Part shown: positions 48,101-55,786 of the stretch, in pieces | Numbering within the stretch: the stretch's first letter is position 1 | Layout of the letters: each line of letters opens with the position of its first letter | Assembly (NCBI RefSeq): GCF_902832885.1 | Contig: NZ_CADFDK010000001.1 | Location: 620,001-684,000, forward strand | DNA: 64,000 bases | Direction of reading: 5' to 3' | DNA from: Burkholderia seminalis DSM 23518 | GTDB lineage: Bacteria > Pseudomonadota > Gammaproteobacteria > Burkholderiales > Burkholderiaceae | The notes under the pieces: model-generated | What the model was told of the DNA's origin: nothing | The model's database searches: none | What the model saw: only the letters and a program-made list of their open reading frames with translations | Translations under genes and position numbers: made by a program

Positions 48101-51100
48101 GACGACGCCCTTCGGCGTGCCGGTCGAGCCCGACGTGTAGATCAGGTACGCGCCCTGCTCCGGATGCGGCGCGACGCGCACGCCGGCCGCGTGGGCGAGC
48201 GTCGCATCCTGCGCGAGCGTGTCGACGTCGAGCGGCTGCGTATCGATGCCGGCCGGCCACGCGGCCGTGTCCGCCACGAGCGCCCAGCGTGCGCCGCAGT
48301 CGGCCGCCGCGGCACCGAGTCGTGCGGCCGGCTGCGCGGGATCGAGCAGCACGGCGAGCGCGCCGGCCTTCAGCGCGCCCAGCAGGCCGACGACGAAACG
48401 TGCCGACCGTTCTATGCAGACGATCACGGACGCCTCGGCGGCCATGCCGCGCTGCACCAGTGCGCGTGCGACGCGGTTCGACGCGTCGTCGAGCTCGGCG
48501 AACGTCAGCGAGGTCGATGCGTCGGACAGCGCGACGCGATGCGGGTAGGCCGCCGCCTGCCGCGCAAACGCGGCGACGACGTCGGCATGCTCGATGCGCA
48601 GTGCGCGCCCGTCGCGCGGCTGGCGCGAGCTTGCCGACGCGTCGCACGGCAGTACGGCCGTCGGGTGTTGCGGATCGTGCGCGGCCGCGCCGACGAGCGC
48701 CGCATAGCTGTCGAGCCAGGCACGCGCGGTGTCCGCGTCGATGCAGTCGGTCGCGTACGCGGCGACCAGTTCGATCCCGTTCGCGTCGTCGGTGAAATCC
48801 ACCGCGAAATCGAAGCGCGCGGCGAGATCGGGCCCCGGCGTCGCGACTGCCGTGGCGCCCGGCAGCACGCTGTCGTGCCGCGCATCGAACTGTTGCGCGA
48901 ACTTCACCCGCAGCCATTCGTCGCCGCGCTTGACCGGCGGCTTCACCGCATCGATGACGCGCTCGAACGGCACGTCCTGGTGCGCGACCGCATCGAGCGC
49001 CGCCGTGCGCGCCGCGTCGACGAGCGCGCGGAACGGCAGCGTGGGCGCCACTTGCACGCGCAGCGCGACGGTATTCAGGAACAGGCCCAGCAGCGCGCGC
49101 GTTTCGGGGCGCTGGCGATGCGCGACCGGCACCGCGACGACGACATCCGTTGCGCCGGTCAGGCGCGACAGCCATGCGTCGAGCGCGGCGAGCAGCACCG
49201 TGAAGACGGTCGCCTGCGCGTCGCGTGCGAGTTGCCGCACGTCTGCCGCAACCGCGTCGGGCAGGCGCACCGACACGCGCGCACCCTGCAGCGTGCGCAC
49301 GGCGCCCGGCTGGCGGTCGACCGGCAGCGCAAGCGGGCCCGGCACGTCGCGCAATGCGCCGCGCCAGTAGTCGAGCTGGCGCTCGCCCTCGCCGCCGGCC
49401 AGCATGTCGCGCTGCCAGTCCGCGTAGTCGGCGTACTGGATCGGCAGCTCGGGCAGCGACGGCTCGCGGCCCTCGGCGTACGCGCGGTACGCGGCCGACA
49501 GATCGTCGAACGCGCAGCGCGAGCTCCAGCCGTCGGTGATCGCGTGATGCGCGGTCAACAGCAGGCGGTGGCGGTCGTCGGCGAGCGCGATGAGCGTCGC
49601 GCGCAGCAGCGGGCCGCGCGCGAGGTCGAACGGCTCGGCCGCGTCGCGCTCGGCGAGGCGCGCGGCTTGTGCGTCGCGGGCGGCGGGCGGCTGGTCGCGC
49701 AGGTCGATATCGGCGATCGGCACCGGCAGATGCGCATGAATCCGCTGCATCACGATGCCGTCGTCGTTGTCGACGAGCGTCGTGCGCCACGCCTCATGAC
49801 GCCCGATCACGTGATCGAGCGCGCGCTGCAGCGCGTCGCGCGCGAGTGCACCGTCGATCGTCCAGTGCGCGGCGATGTGATACGCGGCGCTCGCGTCACG
49901 CGTTTGCGCGAGCACCCAGAAACGTTGCTGCGCAAGCGAGGCCGCACGGTCGACATGCGCCGCGGCCGATGCCGCTGGATCGGCCGCGGCGCGACGCGCG
50001 GAAATCGCGGCCAGCGGCTCGCCGGTCTCGCGTTCCGCCCGATCGACCGTCCCGGCCAGTTCGGCCAGCGCCGGATCGGCGAACAGCGTGTCGAGCCGCA
50101 GGTTCACGCGCAGGGTCGCCCGAATCGCGGCCTGCAGCTGCATCGCGGCGAGCGAATCGGCGCCCAGCGCGAAGAACCGGTCGTCACGCGACGGGATGAC
50201 GTCAAGGCCCAGCAGCGTCTGCCACAGATCGGCCAGTTGTCGTTCGGTCGGCGTACGCGGCGTATCGCCCGCACCTTGCGTCGTGTCGCGCGCGGCGGCA
50301 ATCCGTTCGCGCAGCGCGGCACGGTCGATCTTGCCGTTCAACGTATACGGCAACGCATCGACCCGCACGAAGCGGTGCGGTTGCCACGCGGCCGGCAATT
50401 GCGCGGCCACGTGCGCTTTCAGCGCTGCATCGTCGGCCGCCGCGCGCAGCGCGACGCACGCGATCAGCCGTGTCGGTCCGTTGCCGGTTTCGGCGACCAC
50501 GGCCGCGTCGGCCACGGCCGGGTGCGAGCGCAGGCACGCGGCGATTTCCGCCGGCTCCACGCGCACGCCGCGCACCTGGACCTGATCGTCGAGGCGGCCG
50601 AGATAATCGAATGCGCCGTCGTCGCGCAGCCGCGCGAGGTCGCCGGTGCGGTAGACGCGCGCGCCGGGTTCACCCTGCGCATCGGGAATGAAACGTTCGG
50701 CCGTCAAGGCCGGGCGACCGTGATAACCGCGGGCGACGCAGACACCGCCGAGCAGCAGCTCGCCCACGCCATCGGCCGCGGCGCCGTCGACGCGCGCGAC
50801 GCGCGGGCCGATCACGCGGCCGATCGGCAGCGATGCATACGCGTCGTCGGCCGCCAGCACGGGCGTCTCGCCCGGCTCGACCGGCCACAGCATCGGCGAG
50901 ATCACGGCCTCGGTCGGCCCGTAGCCGTTGATCAGTCGTACCGACGGAAATGTGCCGCGTACGAACTCGAATGCCTGTTGCGGCAGCGCTTCACCGCCGA
51001 ACGCGAGCACGCGCAGCGCCGGCGGCACGCCGTCGCGCGCGGCGACGGCCGCGAATTCGCGCAGGTAGGCAGGCGGGAACGCGGCGACGTTGACCGACTC

Positions 51101-51817
51101 GCGCACGAGCAGCGCATGCGCGGCGTCCGGCGCGAACGGCTGCGGCGGCGCCACGACGATGCCGGCGCCGACGGCGAGCGGCGCGAGCCAGCATTCGTGC
51201 GCGGCGTCGAAATTGACCGATGCGAAATGCAGCAGGCGGTCGCCGGCCTCGATCGGCAGCGCGGCCGCGAGCGCGGCGCAATGCGCGGCGAGCGGCCCGT
51301 GCTCGACGACGACCGCCTTCGGCGTGCCGGTCGAGCCCGACGTATAGATCATGTAGGCGGCCGAACGCGGGTGAACCGGCACGGCTTCGTCGCCGGCGAC
51401 GAGATCCTGCTTGCCCGATGCCGCCGCCGGATCAAACGCATGTTCGAACGGCGTGCCGAGCGCCGCGCGGCCGGCCGCGTCGACGATGCCGTGCCGCAGT
51501 TGCGCATCCTGGACGATCCAGTCGAGGCGCGCGGCGGGATGGCGCGGATCGAGCGGCACGAACACGCCGCCCGCCTTCAGCACGGCCAGCAGCGCGACGA
51601 ACAGTTCGCACGAACGCTCGACGCAGACGCCGACCCGCACTTCCGCGCCGACACCGGCCGCGCGCAGTTGCCGGGCCAGGTACGCCGCCCGCGCGTCGAG
51701 CGCGCCGCGCGACAGGCGCAGGTCATTCTGGAAAGGAACCGCGATCGCGGGTGCGTCGGGCGCGATGCGCGCCAGTTCGCGGATTCGGTGATGCAGCGCA
51801 GTCGGGAAACTCGTCAT
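42158..51817 (-). CDS. orbI: Ornibactin non-ribosomal peptide synthetase OrbI
   Basis: 3219-residue three-module synthetase read as A-T-C-A-T-E-C-A-T. A1 TSGSTGTPK is near residue 162, T1 FALGADSL near 552, C HHAITDG near 760, A2 near 1229, T2 ELGGDSI near 1620, E with HHVIVDGVSW near 1810, C HHVLLDG near 2284, A3 near 2771 and T3 LGGHSL near 3156. Pocket residues read D-A-E-A-A-G-G-I (A1, hydroxyornithine), D-L-T-K-V-G-H-V (A2, aspartate) and D-V-W-H-V-S-L-I (A3, serine). E after module 2 gives the D-Asp. ATG 51817 is chosen (AAGGA 11 bases before); the open frame extends to a TTG at 51853. Driven by the OrbS-type promoter at 51888-51912. Confidence 0.95.
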   Translation of the reverse strand: MTSFPTALHHRIRELARIAPDAPAIAVPFQNDLRLSRGALDARAAYLARQLRAAGVGAEVRVGVCVERSCELFVALLAVLKAGGVFVPLDPRHPAARLDWIVQDAQLRHGIVDAAGRAALGTPFEHAFDPAAASGKQDLVAGDEAVPVHPRSAAYMIYTSGSTGTPKAVVVEHGPLAAHCAALAAALPIEAGDRLLHFASVNFDAAHECWLAPLAVGAGIVVAPPQPFAPDAAHALLVRESVNVAAFPPAYLREFAAVAARDGVPPALRVLAFGGEALPQQAFEFVRGTFPSVRLINGYGPTEAVISPMLWPVEPGETPVLAADDAYASLPIGRVIGPRVARVDGAAADGVGELLLGGVCVARGYHGRPALTAERFIPDAQGEPGARVYRTGDLARLRDDGAFDYLGRLDDQVQVRGVRVEPAEIAACLRSHPAVADAAVVAETGNGPTRLIACVALRAAADDAALKAHVAAQLPAAWQPHRFVRVDALPYTLNGKIDRAALRERIAAARDTTQGAGDTPRTPTERQLADLWQTLLGLDVIPSRDDRFFALGADSLAAMQLQAAIRATLRVNLRLDTLFADPALAELAGTVDRAERETGEPLAAISARRAAADPAASAAAHVDRAASLAQQRFWVLAQTRDASAAYHIAAHWTIDGALARDALQRALDHVIGRHEAWRTTLVDNDDGIVMQRIHAHLPVPIADIDLRDQPPAARDAQAARLAERDAAEPFDLARGPLLRATLIALADDRHRLLLTAHHAITDGWSSRCAFDDLSAAYRAYAEGREPSLPELPIQYADYADWQRDMLAGGEGERQLDYWRGALRDVPGPLALPVDRQPGAVRTLQGARVSVRLPDAVAADVRQLARDAQATVFTVLLAALDAWLSRLTGATDVVVAVPVAHRQRPETRALLGLFLNTVALRVQVAPTLPFRALVDAARTAALDAVAHQDVPFERVIDAVKPPVKRGDEWLRVKFAQQFDARHDSVLPGATAVATPGPDLAARFDFAVDFTDDANGIELVAAYATDCIDADTARAWLDSYAALVGAAAHDPQHPTAVLPCDASASSRQPRDGRALRIEHADVVAAFARQAAAYPHRVALSDASTSLTFAELDDASNRVARALVQRGMAAEASVIVCIERSARFVVGLLGALKAGALAVLLDPAQPAARLGAAAADCGARWALVADTAAWPAGIDTQPLDVDTLAQDATLAHAAGVRVAPHPEQGAYLIYTSGSTGTPKGVVVSHGALADYVQGMLDELAFAPDASFAMVSTVAADLGHTTLFGALCAGRTLHLLPAACAFDPDQFADEMRRREVGVLKIVPSHLQALLDARVPADVLPRHALVTGGETLTWALVARLAALAPACRVINHYGPTEATVGAIACDTASIAADARDPASGVPLGLPLPNARALVLDAFGACVPAGATGELYLGGPGVARGYLGRPAQTAERFVPDPFTPGARLYRTGDRVRLRTDGRLAFLGRIDDQVKIRGYRVEPGEVSAAVRAAAPVAQAETLAIEHDGRLRLATFVVMRDDAAFDEATVRAALAAKLPDYMVPAQFVALARLPVTANGKIDRAALRELAAAPVAVASGDAPRGAVETVLAEVWQAVLKAPKVGRDDNFFELGGDSILVLQVIARARKRGVRFTPKQLFDGPTVAELARIAKTDDAAAAVQPASAAATPVAASVLTPAQQRFFALDVPHPGHWNQSVAFDVRGAFDADAFARAFDALLTHHDVFRQRFARGADGVWRTSEAAKPYDALPFVEVAARDAADGLARFDALQRRLDLGRGPLACACAARLPDGSTQLYLAIHHVIVDGVSWRILLDDLDTAYRAACERTPVRLSQPGLRADAWAARLARAATEPGSPFTAEAAYWAGMAQGDDVVPDHPDATATNADAAVVVQTIDAALTRAALTDAHAAYRTQTIELLGAALALALAGARDAAACRVELEGHGREALFDEADASRTIGWLTSHYPVTLPVAATARDTLCAVKDTLRAVPHKGLGFGVLAHYGDAAMRAALAAVPRPRVTFNYLGQFDAPRDATLVPRFGGTGVERDPRGPLGNTLAIHAYLDTDRDGARTLKVHWVYGAPQFERATIDALAERFASALRELVDACASRIAHRGAGATPGDFPLAQAAGLTQAAIERTPLDWRAIDDVYPLSPMQQGILFHALFAPGHASYVNQLVATATTLDADRLAAAFDASIARHDILRTSVMPDEAAPLQCVHRHARIPVEQLDWRERGDTLDADFDAWLAADRTRGFDWREPPLMRLTLIRVSDDAWRVVWTRHHVLLDGWSTARLLADVLRDYRDPDAVSPFASRPALRYRDFIAWLGTRDRDADERFWTGRLARLDAPTLIADRSADRAEAEMVTWRATLDAHALARVAQTARALKLTVNTLVQGAWALALQRMTHQPAVAFGATVAGRPDALADVDSVLGLFINTLPVITAPAPQQRAADWLQALQRENAAAAEHAHTPLADIQRWARGAGGALFDTLVVFENYPVDDTARDADPRALALSGVRSIEATDFALTLVIESGAELTIDYGYDAARVDARQVETWHRAFACALDALARTPYALLGTLSIADAATRDALAHAQDTAHAWPIAQRQPLHLQFAEAARATPDAIALEYADVHGGVHRATYRELDVATSRIAAALRRRGVRPDTPVALCVERSFDMVMALVGVLKAGAAYLPVDPDYPAERIAYLLRDARPAVAITQAHLREQVEAALGEGADTQLLTVADLLADAADEADGAPASGTAAIDDARLAYLIYTSGSTGKPKGAGNTHGALANRIAWMQHAYRLTRDDVVLHKTPFGFDVSVWEFVWPLAIGAKLAIAAPGDHRDPARLAAAIHAHGVTVLHFVPSMLAAFAAHLDDFSAAAQCDSVRLIVASGEALAPELVAKMARLLPNATLVNLYGPTEAAIDVSHWTCGPDDANAVAVPIGHPIANLQLHVLDAAWQPVPAGATGELYLAGAGLARGYLGRPALTAERFVPDPFVPGARMYRTGDLARRRADGALDYLGRVDTQVKLRGQRIEPGEIEALLRAAPGVNDAVVIVRDEQLIGYVARGDAGPLDRAALLDALRAQLPAYMVPSQLIELDALPVTPNGKCDRHALPAPVRDTAEAVELATDTERALAAIWQRVLHVDAIGRDGDFFLLGGHSLLATQAHAQANLHWGLALPLRTLFDTRTLARCAEAIDAACAARGETDAASAIDALLGELETQ

Positions 51818-51887
51818 GTGCGTGAAGTCCTTCGGTCCGGCCGCTTCGGCCAAGTCTCGGGGCCGCTTGGGGCGGCTTCACTGGTGT

Positions 51888-51912
51888 GACGAACGACGCG
51901 GCCGATTTTTTA
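51888..51912 (-). promoter_or_regulatory. OrbS-type promoter for orbI
   Basis: Leftward strand: TAAAAAATCGGCC at the -35 position and CGTC exactly 21 bases after the first T (51891-51888). The same TAA...21 nt...CGTC layout occurs before orbE and orbH. It lies about 70 bases before the orbI ATG. A second CGTC at 51898-51895 does not fit the spacing. Confidence 0.8.
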
Positions 51913-51919
51913 CCGTTTT

Positions 51920-51936
51920 GCACGCAAAGTGCGTGC
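51920..51936. repeat. Inverted repeat between the divergent orbI and orbE promoters
   Basis: GCACGCA (51920-51926), AAG, TGCGTGC (51930-51936): a perfect 7-bp inverted repeat between the two -35 elements, overlapped on the right by a GCGGCCGC palindrome. Could bind a regulator affecting both promoters, or be chance in GC-rich DNA. Confidence 0.4.
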
Positions 51937-51961
51937 GGCCGCATTTTTTTGACGGTGCCGC

Positions 51962-51986
51962 TAAATATTTGCGTGCCCCGTTCGTC
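51962..51986 (+). promoter_or_regulatory. OrbS-type promoter for orbE
   Basis: TAAATATTTGCGTG at 51962 and CGTC at 51983-51986, 21 bases from the first T. The bases following it (CGTCTATCAGG) are identical to those following the orbH promoter. It is about 105 bases before the orbE ATG, which rules out the longer orbE frame starting at 51886. Confidence 0.8.
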
Positions 51987-52089
51987 TATCAGGGAGGAAG
52001 CCGGAACGGGGCCCCGCCTCGCCCGCCGCTTTCGCGTCAGATTCACCGTTTCCGCGTTTTTGCCTGCCTTCCCTTTACCGACGTTGCCG

Positions 52090-53835
52090 ATGACAGCCGC
52101 CCACGAGCCTTCCTCCCCGCCGTCCCTCGACGCCTCTCCCGGCCGCCCCGCGGCGCGCCTGATCCTTGCGCTGCTGCGCGAAAGCCGCGTGTCGCTCACG
52201 CTTGCGCTCACTGCGTGCGTCCTGAATGGTGTCGCGAGCGTGCTGCTCGTCGCGACGCTGAACCGCGCGCTCTCTCAACCGGGCGCGGCCGATGCATCGC
52301 TCGCGTGGCGCTTCGCCCTGTGCGCGGTGATCGCGCTCGTCACGCGGATCGTGTCGGGCACGCTGTTCGCCCGCCTGTCGCAGGACACGATGGCGCGGTT
52401 GCGCGTCCATCTCGCGCGACGCGTCGGCTCCGCCGAATTGCGCGACATCGAGCGGATCGGCGCGGCGCCCGTGCAGTCGGTGCTGACCGACGACGCGACC
52501 AACGTGTCGATGCTGTTCTTCGCGCTGCCGAACCTGGTCATGCACGGTTCGATCGTGTTCGGCTGCCTCGGTTATCTCGCCTGGCTGTCGTGGCCCGTGT
52601 GCCTGCTGGCGCTGGCCGCGATCATCGCAGGCTCGCTCGGCTATCACACCGGCGACCGCCGCGCGATCGCGTCGCTCGAGGCGGCCGGCCACGCGCAGGA
52701 CCGCCTGTTCGGCTATCTGGGCTCGCTGTTCTCCGGCGCGAAGGAACTGAAGCTGCACGACGCGCGTGCCCGCCAGTTCGTCGACGGCCAGCTCGGCGCC
52801 GCGATCGGCGAAGTGCGCGACCACCGCCGCCGCGCGTTCAGCGCATACGCGGTCGGGGTCGGCTGGATCATCTTCCTGTTCTACGTGTTCCTCGGCGTCG
52901 CGTCGTTCTGGCCGCAGCTCGGCGTGCATGCCGACCCGGCCGCCGCCGCCGGCTACGTCGTCGTGTTCCTGTTCATGCTCGTGCCGCTCGACGGTCTGCT
53001 GAACAACCTGCCGACCGTCAACGCCGCGCGCGTGTCGCTCACGCGGATCGAAGGCGTGATGGCCGAATTCGGCGCGCTGCGTACGGTGCCGCCCGCCGCC
53101 GACGCACCCGACGTGCCGCCGGCCGGCGCCGTCACGCTGCGCGGCGTCACGCATGCGTACTTCCACGAACGCGACGAACGGATGTTCAGCATCGGGCCGA
53201 TCGACCTGACGATCAAGCCGGGCGAACTCGTGTTCATCGTCGGCGGCAACGGCAGCGGCAAGACGACGCTCGCGAAGGTGCTGACGGGGCTCTACGAACC
53301 GGAGGAAGGCACGATCGAGGTCGACGGCCGCACGATCGGCTGGCGCGAGCGCGCCGCGTACCGGCAGCGCTTCAGCGCGGTATTCAACGACTTCCACCTG
53401 TTCGATGCGCTGCTCGGCATCGTCGATCCGGACGATCCGTCGCGCGCGCAGGCCGACGCACGGGCGAACGCGCTCGTCGCGAAGCTCGCGCTCGACCACA
53501 AGGTGAAGGTGGTCGACGGCGCGTTCTCGACGCGCGCGCTGTCGACCGGTCAGCGCAAGCGGCTCGCGCTCGTCGTCGCCTATCTGGAAGACCGGCCGTT
53601 CTACCTGTTCGACGAATGGGCGGCCGACCAGGACCCGTCGTTCAAGGCCGTGTTCTACGAGCAGTTGCTGCCCGAGCTGCGCGCGCGCGGCAAGGCCGTG
53701 ATCGTGATCACGCACGACGACCGCTACTTCGATCTCGCCGACCGGCTGCTGAAGCTCGACAACGGGCGCATCGTCAGCGACACGATGCCTGCGCGCTCGC
53801 GTGCGCAGGATGGTGTCGATGCACTGAGCGCCTGA
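52090..53835 (+). CDS. orbE: Siderophore ABC exporter OrbE (PvdE-like)
   Basis: 581-residue fused permease-ATPase of the cyclic-peptide/siderophore exporter family, predicted to move ornibactin or its precursor across the inner membrane. The N-terminal part (to about residue 330) has six membrane segments. The ATPase has Walker A GGNGSGKTTLAK near residue 382, signature LSTGQRKRLALV and Walker B PFYLFDEWAADQD. A His switch (VIVITHDDRYF) follows. The start MTAAHEPSSPPSLD lies downstream of the OrbS-type promoter; no strong ribosome site is visible. The only rightward orb gene, convergent with orbB. Confidence 0.92.
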   Translation: MTAAHEPSSPPSLDASPGRPAARLILALLRESRVSLTLALTACVLNGVASVLLVATLNRALSQPGAADASLAWRFALCAVIALVTRIVSGTLFARLSQDTMARLRVHLARRVGSAELRDIERIGAAPVQSVLTDDATNVSMLFFALPNLVMHGSIVFGCLGYLAWLSWPVCLLALAAIIAGSLGYHTGDRRAIASLEAAGHAQDRLFGYLGSLFSGAKELKLHDARARQFVDGQLGAAIGEVRDHRRRAFSAYAVGVGWIIFLFYVFLGVASFWPQLGVHADPAAAAGYVVVFLFMLVPLDGLLNNLPTVNAARVSLTRIEGVMAEFGALRTVPPAADAPDVPPAGAVTLRGVTHAYFHERDERMFSIGPIDLTIKPGELVFIVGGNGSGKTTLAKVLTGLYEPEEGTIEVDGRTIGWRERAAYRQRFSAVFNDFHLFDALLGIVDPDDPSRAQADARANALVAKLALDHKVKVVDGAFSTRALSTGQRKRLALVVAYLEDRPFYLFDEWAADQDPSFKAVFYEQLLPELRARGKAVIVITHDDRYFDLADRLLKLDNGRIVSDTMPARSRAQDGVDALSA

Positions 53836-53851
53836 GCGACGGGCGACAAAA

Positions 53852-53891
53852 AAATCGCCGACGCGCTGCCATGGCAGTGCGTCGGCGATTT
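53852..53891. terminator. Bidirectional terminator between orbE and orbB
   Basis: AAATCGCCGACGC at 53852-53864 pairs with GCGTCGGCGATTT at 53879-53891; the loop is itself a 12-bp palindrome (CTGCCATGGCAG), so the stem can extend. Followed on the leftward strand by a T-run (from the A-run at 53848-53854), so it strongly terminates the orbH-orbB operon; in the other direction it ends orbE more weakly. Confidence 0.85.
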
Positions 53892-53957
53892 GCATTTCGG
53901 AAGCGAATCGTGCCGGCGGGCAATGCACTGATCGCGCCGATCGCGACACCCTGCCCG

Positions 53958-54989
53958 TCAGCTCTTGCGCACGGCCGGCAGCGTCAGCATCGTATCGGTC
54001 ATCACGTCGGCCAGCTTCAGCGCCGACATCGGTCCGCCGAACCCCCAGATGTTGCGTTCGATCAGCGCGATCCGGCGCGCCTTCATCGCGGGCACGAAGC
54101 GCCACACCGGCGAATCGAGTTTCGCGGACAGCGGCACGTCCATCCCCGATGCGGTGACGAACATCACGGCCAGGTCGCGCTGACGAAGCAGATCGGCCGA
54201 CGTCACGTACAGCGTGCCTTCCCGCGTCGGCTTGCGCGGCCACGGATCGAGCCCGAGCGCACGCGCGAGGCCCGCCGACGTGCTGTTGCCCGTGTAGGCC
54301 CAGTAACGATCGGGCAAGCCGAGATCCTGCAGCAGCGCGACGCGCTCGCCCGTGCGGCCCGCGGCCGCGAGCCGCGCCGCATTGCGCGCGATGCCGGCGT
54401 CGAGCTGCGCATCGACCGCCTGCGCACGCGCGTCGCGCCCCGTCACCGCGCCGATCGTCCGGAAGATCTGCCGCATCCAGTCGAGCTGCGTGACCGGTAC
54501 GCCGCCGTCGGATACGTTCGGGCTGAACTGGAACAGGATCGTCGGCGCGATCCGGTCGAGCGCGTCGAAGATCGGCGCGTGGCGGAAACCGACGCCGATG
54601 ATCAGGTCGGGCTTGACCGCCGCGATCGCCTCGAGCCCCGGCTCCTGCCGCGAGCCGATGTCGGTCACGTGCGCGAGCCGCTCGCTCCGGTAGCCGAGCC
54701 AGCCCGGGTAGAACGCGGTATCGGCCATCCCGACCGGCACGAGGTCGAGCGCGATCACGCTTTCCGCGAACATGAAGTCGAGTGCGACCACGCGCTGCGG
54801 CCGCACCGGCATCTTCGCGCTCGCCTGCGACACGACGGGGTTGCCGGCGAGCGACGCGGTGCCCTGCGTGCCGCGCGCGCCGTCGGCAACGGAAGCCGCG
54901 GCAGCCGAGGCGGGAAACGCGCCGCAACACGCGGCGCCGAGTGCCGCCGCGAGTACGCCGAGCGCATGCCGGCGGCCGGCGCGCGTCAC
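53958..54989 (-). CDS. orbB: Ferric-ornibactin periplasmic binding protein OrbB
   Basis: 343-residue iron-siderophore binding protein (FhuD/FecB class). A signal peptide with twin Arg ([19 protein letters not shown]) suggests Tat or Sec export. The mature part has [24 protein letters not shown] in two pieces, [21 protein letters not shown] and [13 protein letters not shown], the usual first lobe; the second lobe ends [16 protein letters not shown]. The start is GTG 54989, overlapping the orbF stop as GTGA. Last gene of its operon before the terminator. Confidence 0.9.
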   Translation of the reverse strand: MTRAGRRHALGVLAAALGAACCGAFPASAAAASVADGARGTQGTASLAGNPVVSQASAKMPVRPQRVVALDFMFAESVIALDLVPVGMADTAFYPGWLGYRSERLAHVTDIGSRQEPGLEAIAAVKPDLIIGVGFRHAPIFDALDRIAPTILFQFSPNVSDGGVPVTQLDWMRQIFRTIGAVTGRDARAQAVDAQLDAGIARNAARLAAAGRTGERVALLQDLGLPDRYWAYTGNSTSAGLARALGLDPWPRKPTREGTLYVTSADLLRQRDLAVMFVTASGMDVPLSAKLDSPVWRFVPAMKARRIALIERNIWGFGGPMSALKLADVMTDTMLTLPAVRKS

Positions 54990-55786
54990 CGGATCGCGTC
55001 CTGCTCGGCCAGCGCCGCGTCGTCCATCGTCAGTAGCAGGGGGCAGCTTCCACACAGTTGCGTTTCTCCAGGAATTTCGTAGCGCAGGCAGCACACGCGG
55101 CGCGCGCGAAACGGCGTCGGCAGCAGTGCCGAGCGCGGCACGGCGTCGCGCACGGGCATCCGCAGCGGATTCGGTTCGCCGCGCACGCAGGTCGAGCCGA
55201 ACAGCCAGTCCGCATCGCGGACGGGGTCGGCCGCGCACGGCAGCGAACGATACGTATCGAGCAGATAGTCGAGCAGGTTGCCCGCGTTGCTCCACAGCAC
55301 GCGCGGCGTGACGCGGCCCATCGCCGCGAGCAGGTCGATCACCGCGCCGAGATGCGCGAGGAGCCCCGCATAGCGCGGCGCGGGATCGTCGCACGGCGCG
55401 CCGAGCGCGTCCGGCGCGAAATACAGCGCGGCCGGCATCCCGTCGTCGAGCGCGACGAACGTGCGCGCCGGGTTCATGTCGAGCGGCCGGCCGAGCGTCA
55501 ACGCGGCGACGACACCGGCCGGCGCCGCGCGACCGAAATAGTATTTGCTCCATTGCGACATCAGCGCGCGCGCATGCCGCGCGGGATCGCCGCCGTAGTG
55601 GCCGACCATCGCGTCGAGCACGATGTCGCGATGCGCGGGCAATTCGGTGACGGGCACGACGATGCGATCCGGCGCGTGCGCGTCGTCGGGCATGCCGAGC
55701 CAGACGACATCGAGAGGTTCGGCGAACGGTTGCGGCGCGAACGCCGAAAAGCGCGTGGCGCGCGTCTCGTCGAGCACCGGCGTCAT
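54986..55786 (-). CDS. orbF: Ferric-siderophore reductase OrbF (FhuF-like)
   Basis: 266-residue protein of the FhuF family, which reduces ferric siderophores in the cytoplasm to release iron. The C-terminal [20 protein letters not shown] stretch (about residues 232-251) has the Cys-Cys-x10-Cys-x2-Cys pattern that holds the 2Fe-2S cluster. [23 protein letters not shown] is another family region. The start overlaps the orbD stop as ATGA and the end overlaps orbB, so the three are tightly coupled. Confidence 0.92.
   Translation of the reverse strand: MTPVLDETRATRFSAFAPQPFAEPLDVVWLGMPDDAHAPDRIVVPVTELPAHRDIVLDAMVGHYGGDPARHARALMSQWSKYYFGRAAPAGVVAALTLGRPLDMNPARTFVALDDGMPAALYFAPDALGAPCDDPAPRYAGLLAHLGAVIDLLAAMGRVTPRVLWSNAGNLLDYLLDTYRSLPCAADPVRDADWLFGSTCVRGEPNPLRMPVRDAVPRSALLPTPFRARRVCCLRYEIPGETQLCGSCPLLLTMDDAALAEQDAIR

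Noticed and set aside
42158-51817. Repeated TSGSTG and LGG(H/D)S blocks as a DNA repeat array
   Set aside because: They are the homologous core motifs of the adenylation and carrier domains, not a separate repeat element.
36749-51889. Rightward 5046-codon open frame opposite the NRPS genes
   Set aside because: It is antisense to orbI and orbJ, encodes Arg/Ala/Gln-rich sequence with no domains, and is explained by the GC-rich third positions of the true genes, which rarely produce stops in that frame.
51895-51898. Second CGTC as the orbI -10 element
   Set aside because: Spacing from the TAAAAAA box is four bases short of the 21 seen in the other two promoters.
51886-52089. N-terminal extension of orbE
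   Set aside because: It contains the orbE promoter itself (CGTC at 51983) and would start upstream of any transcript.
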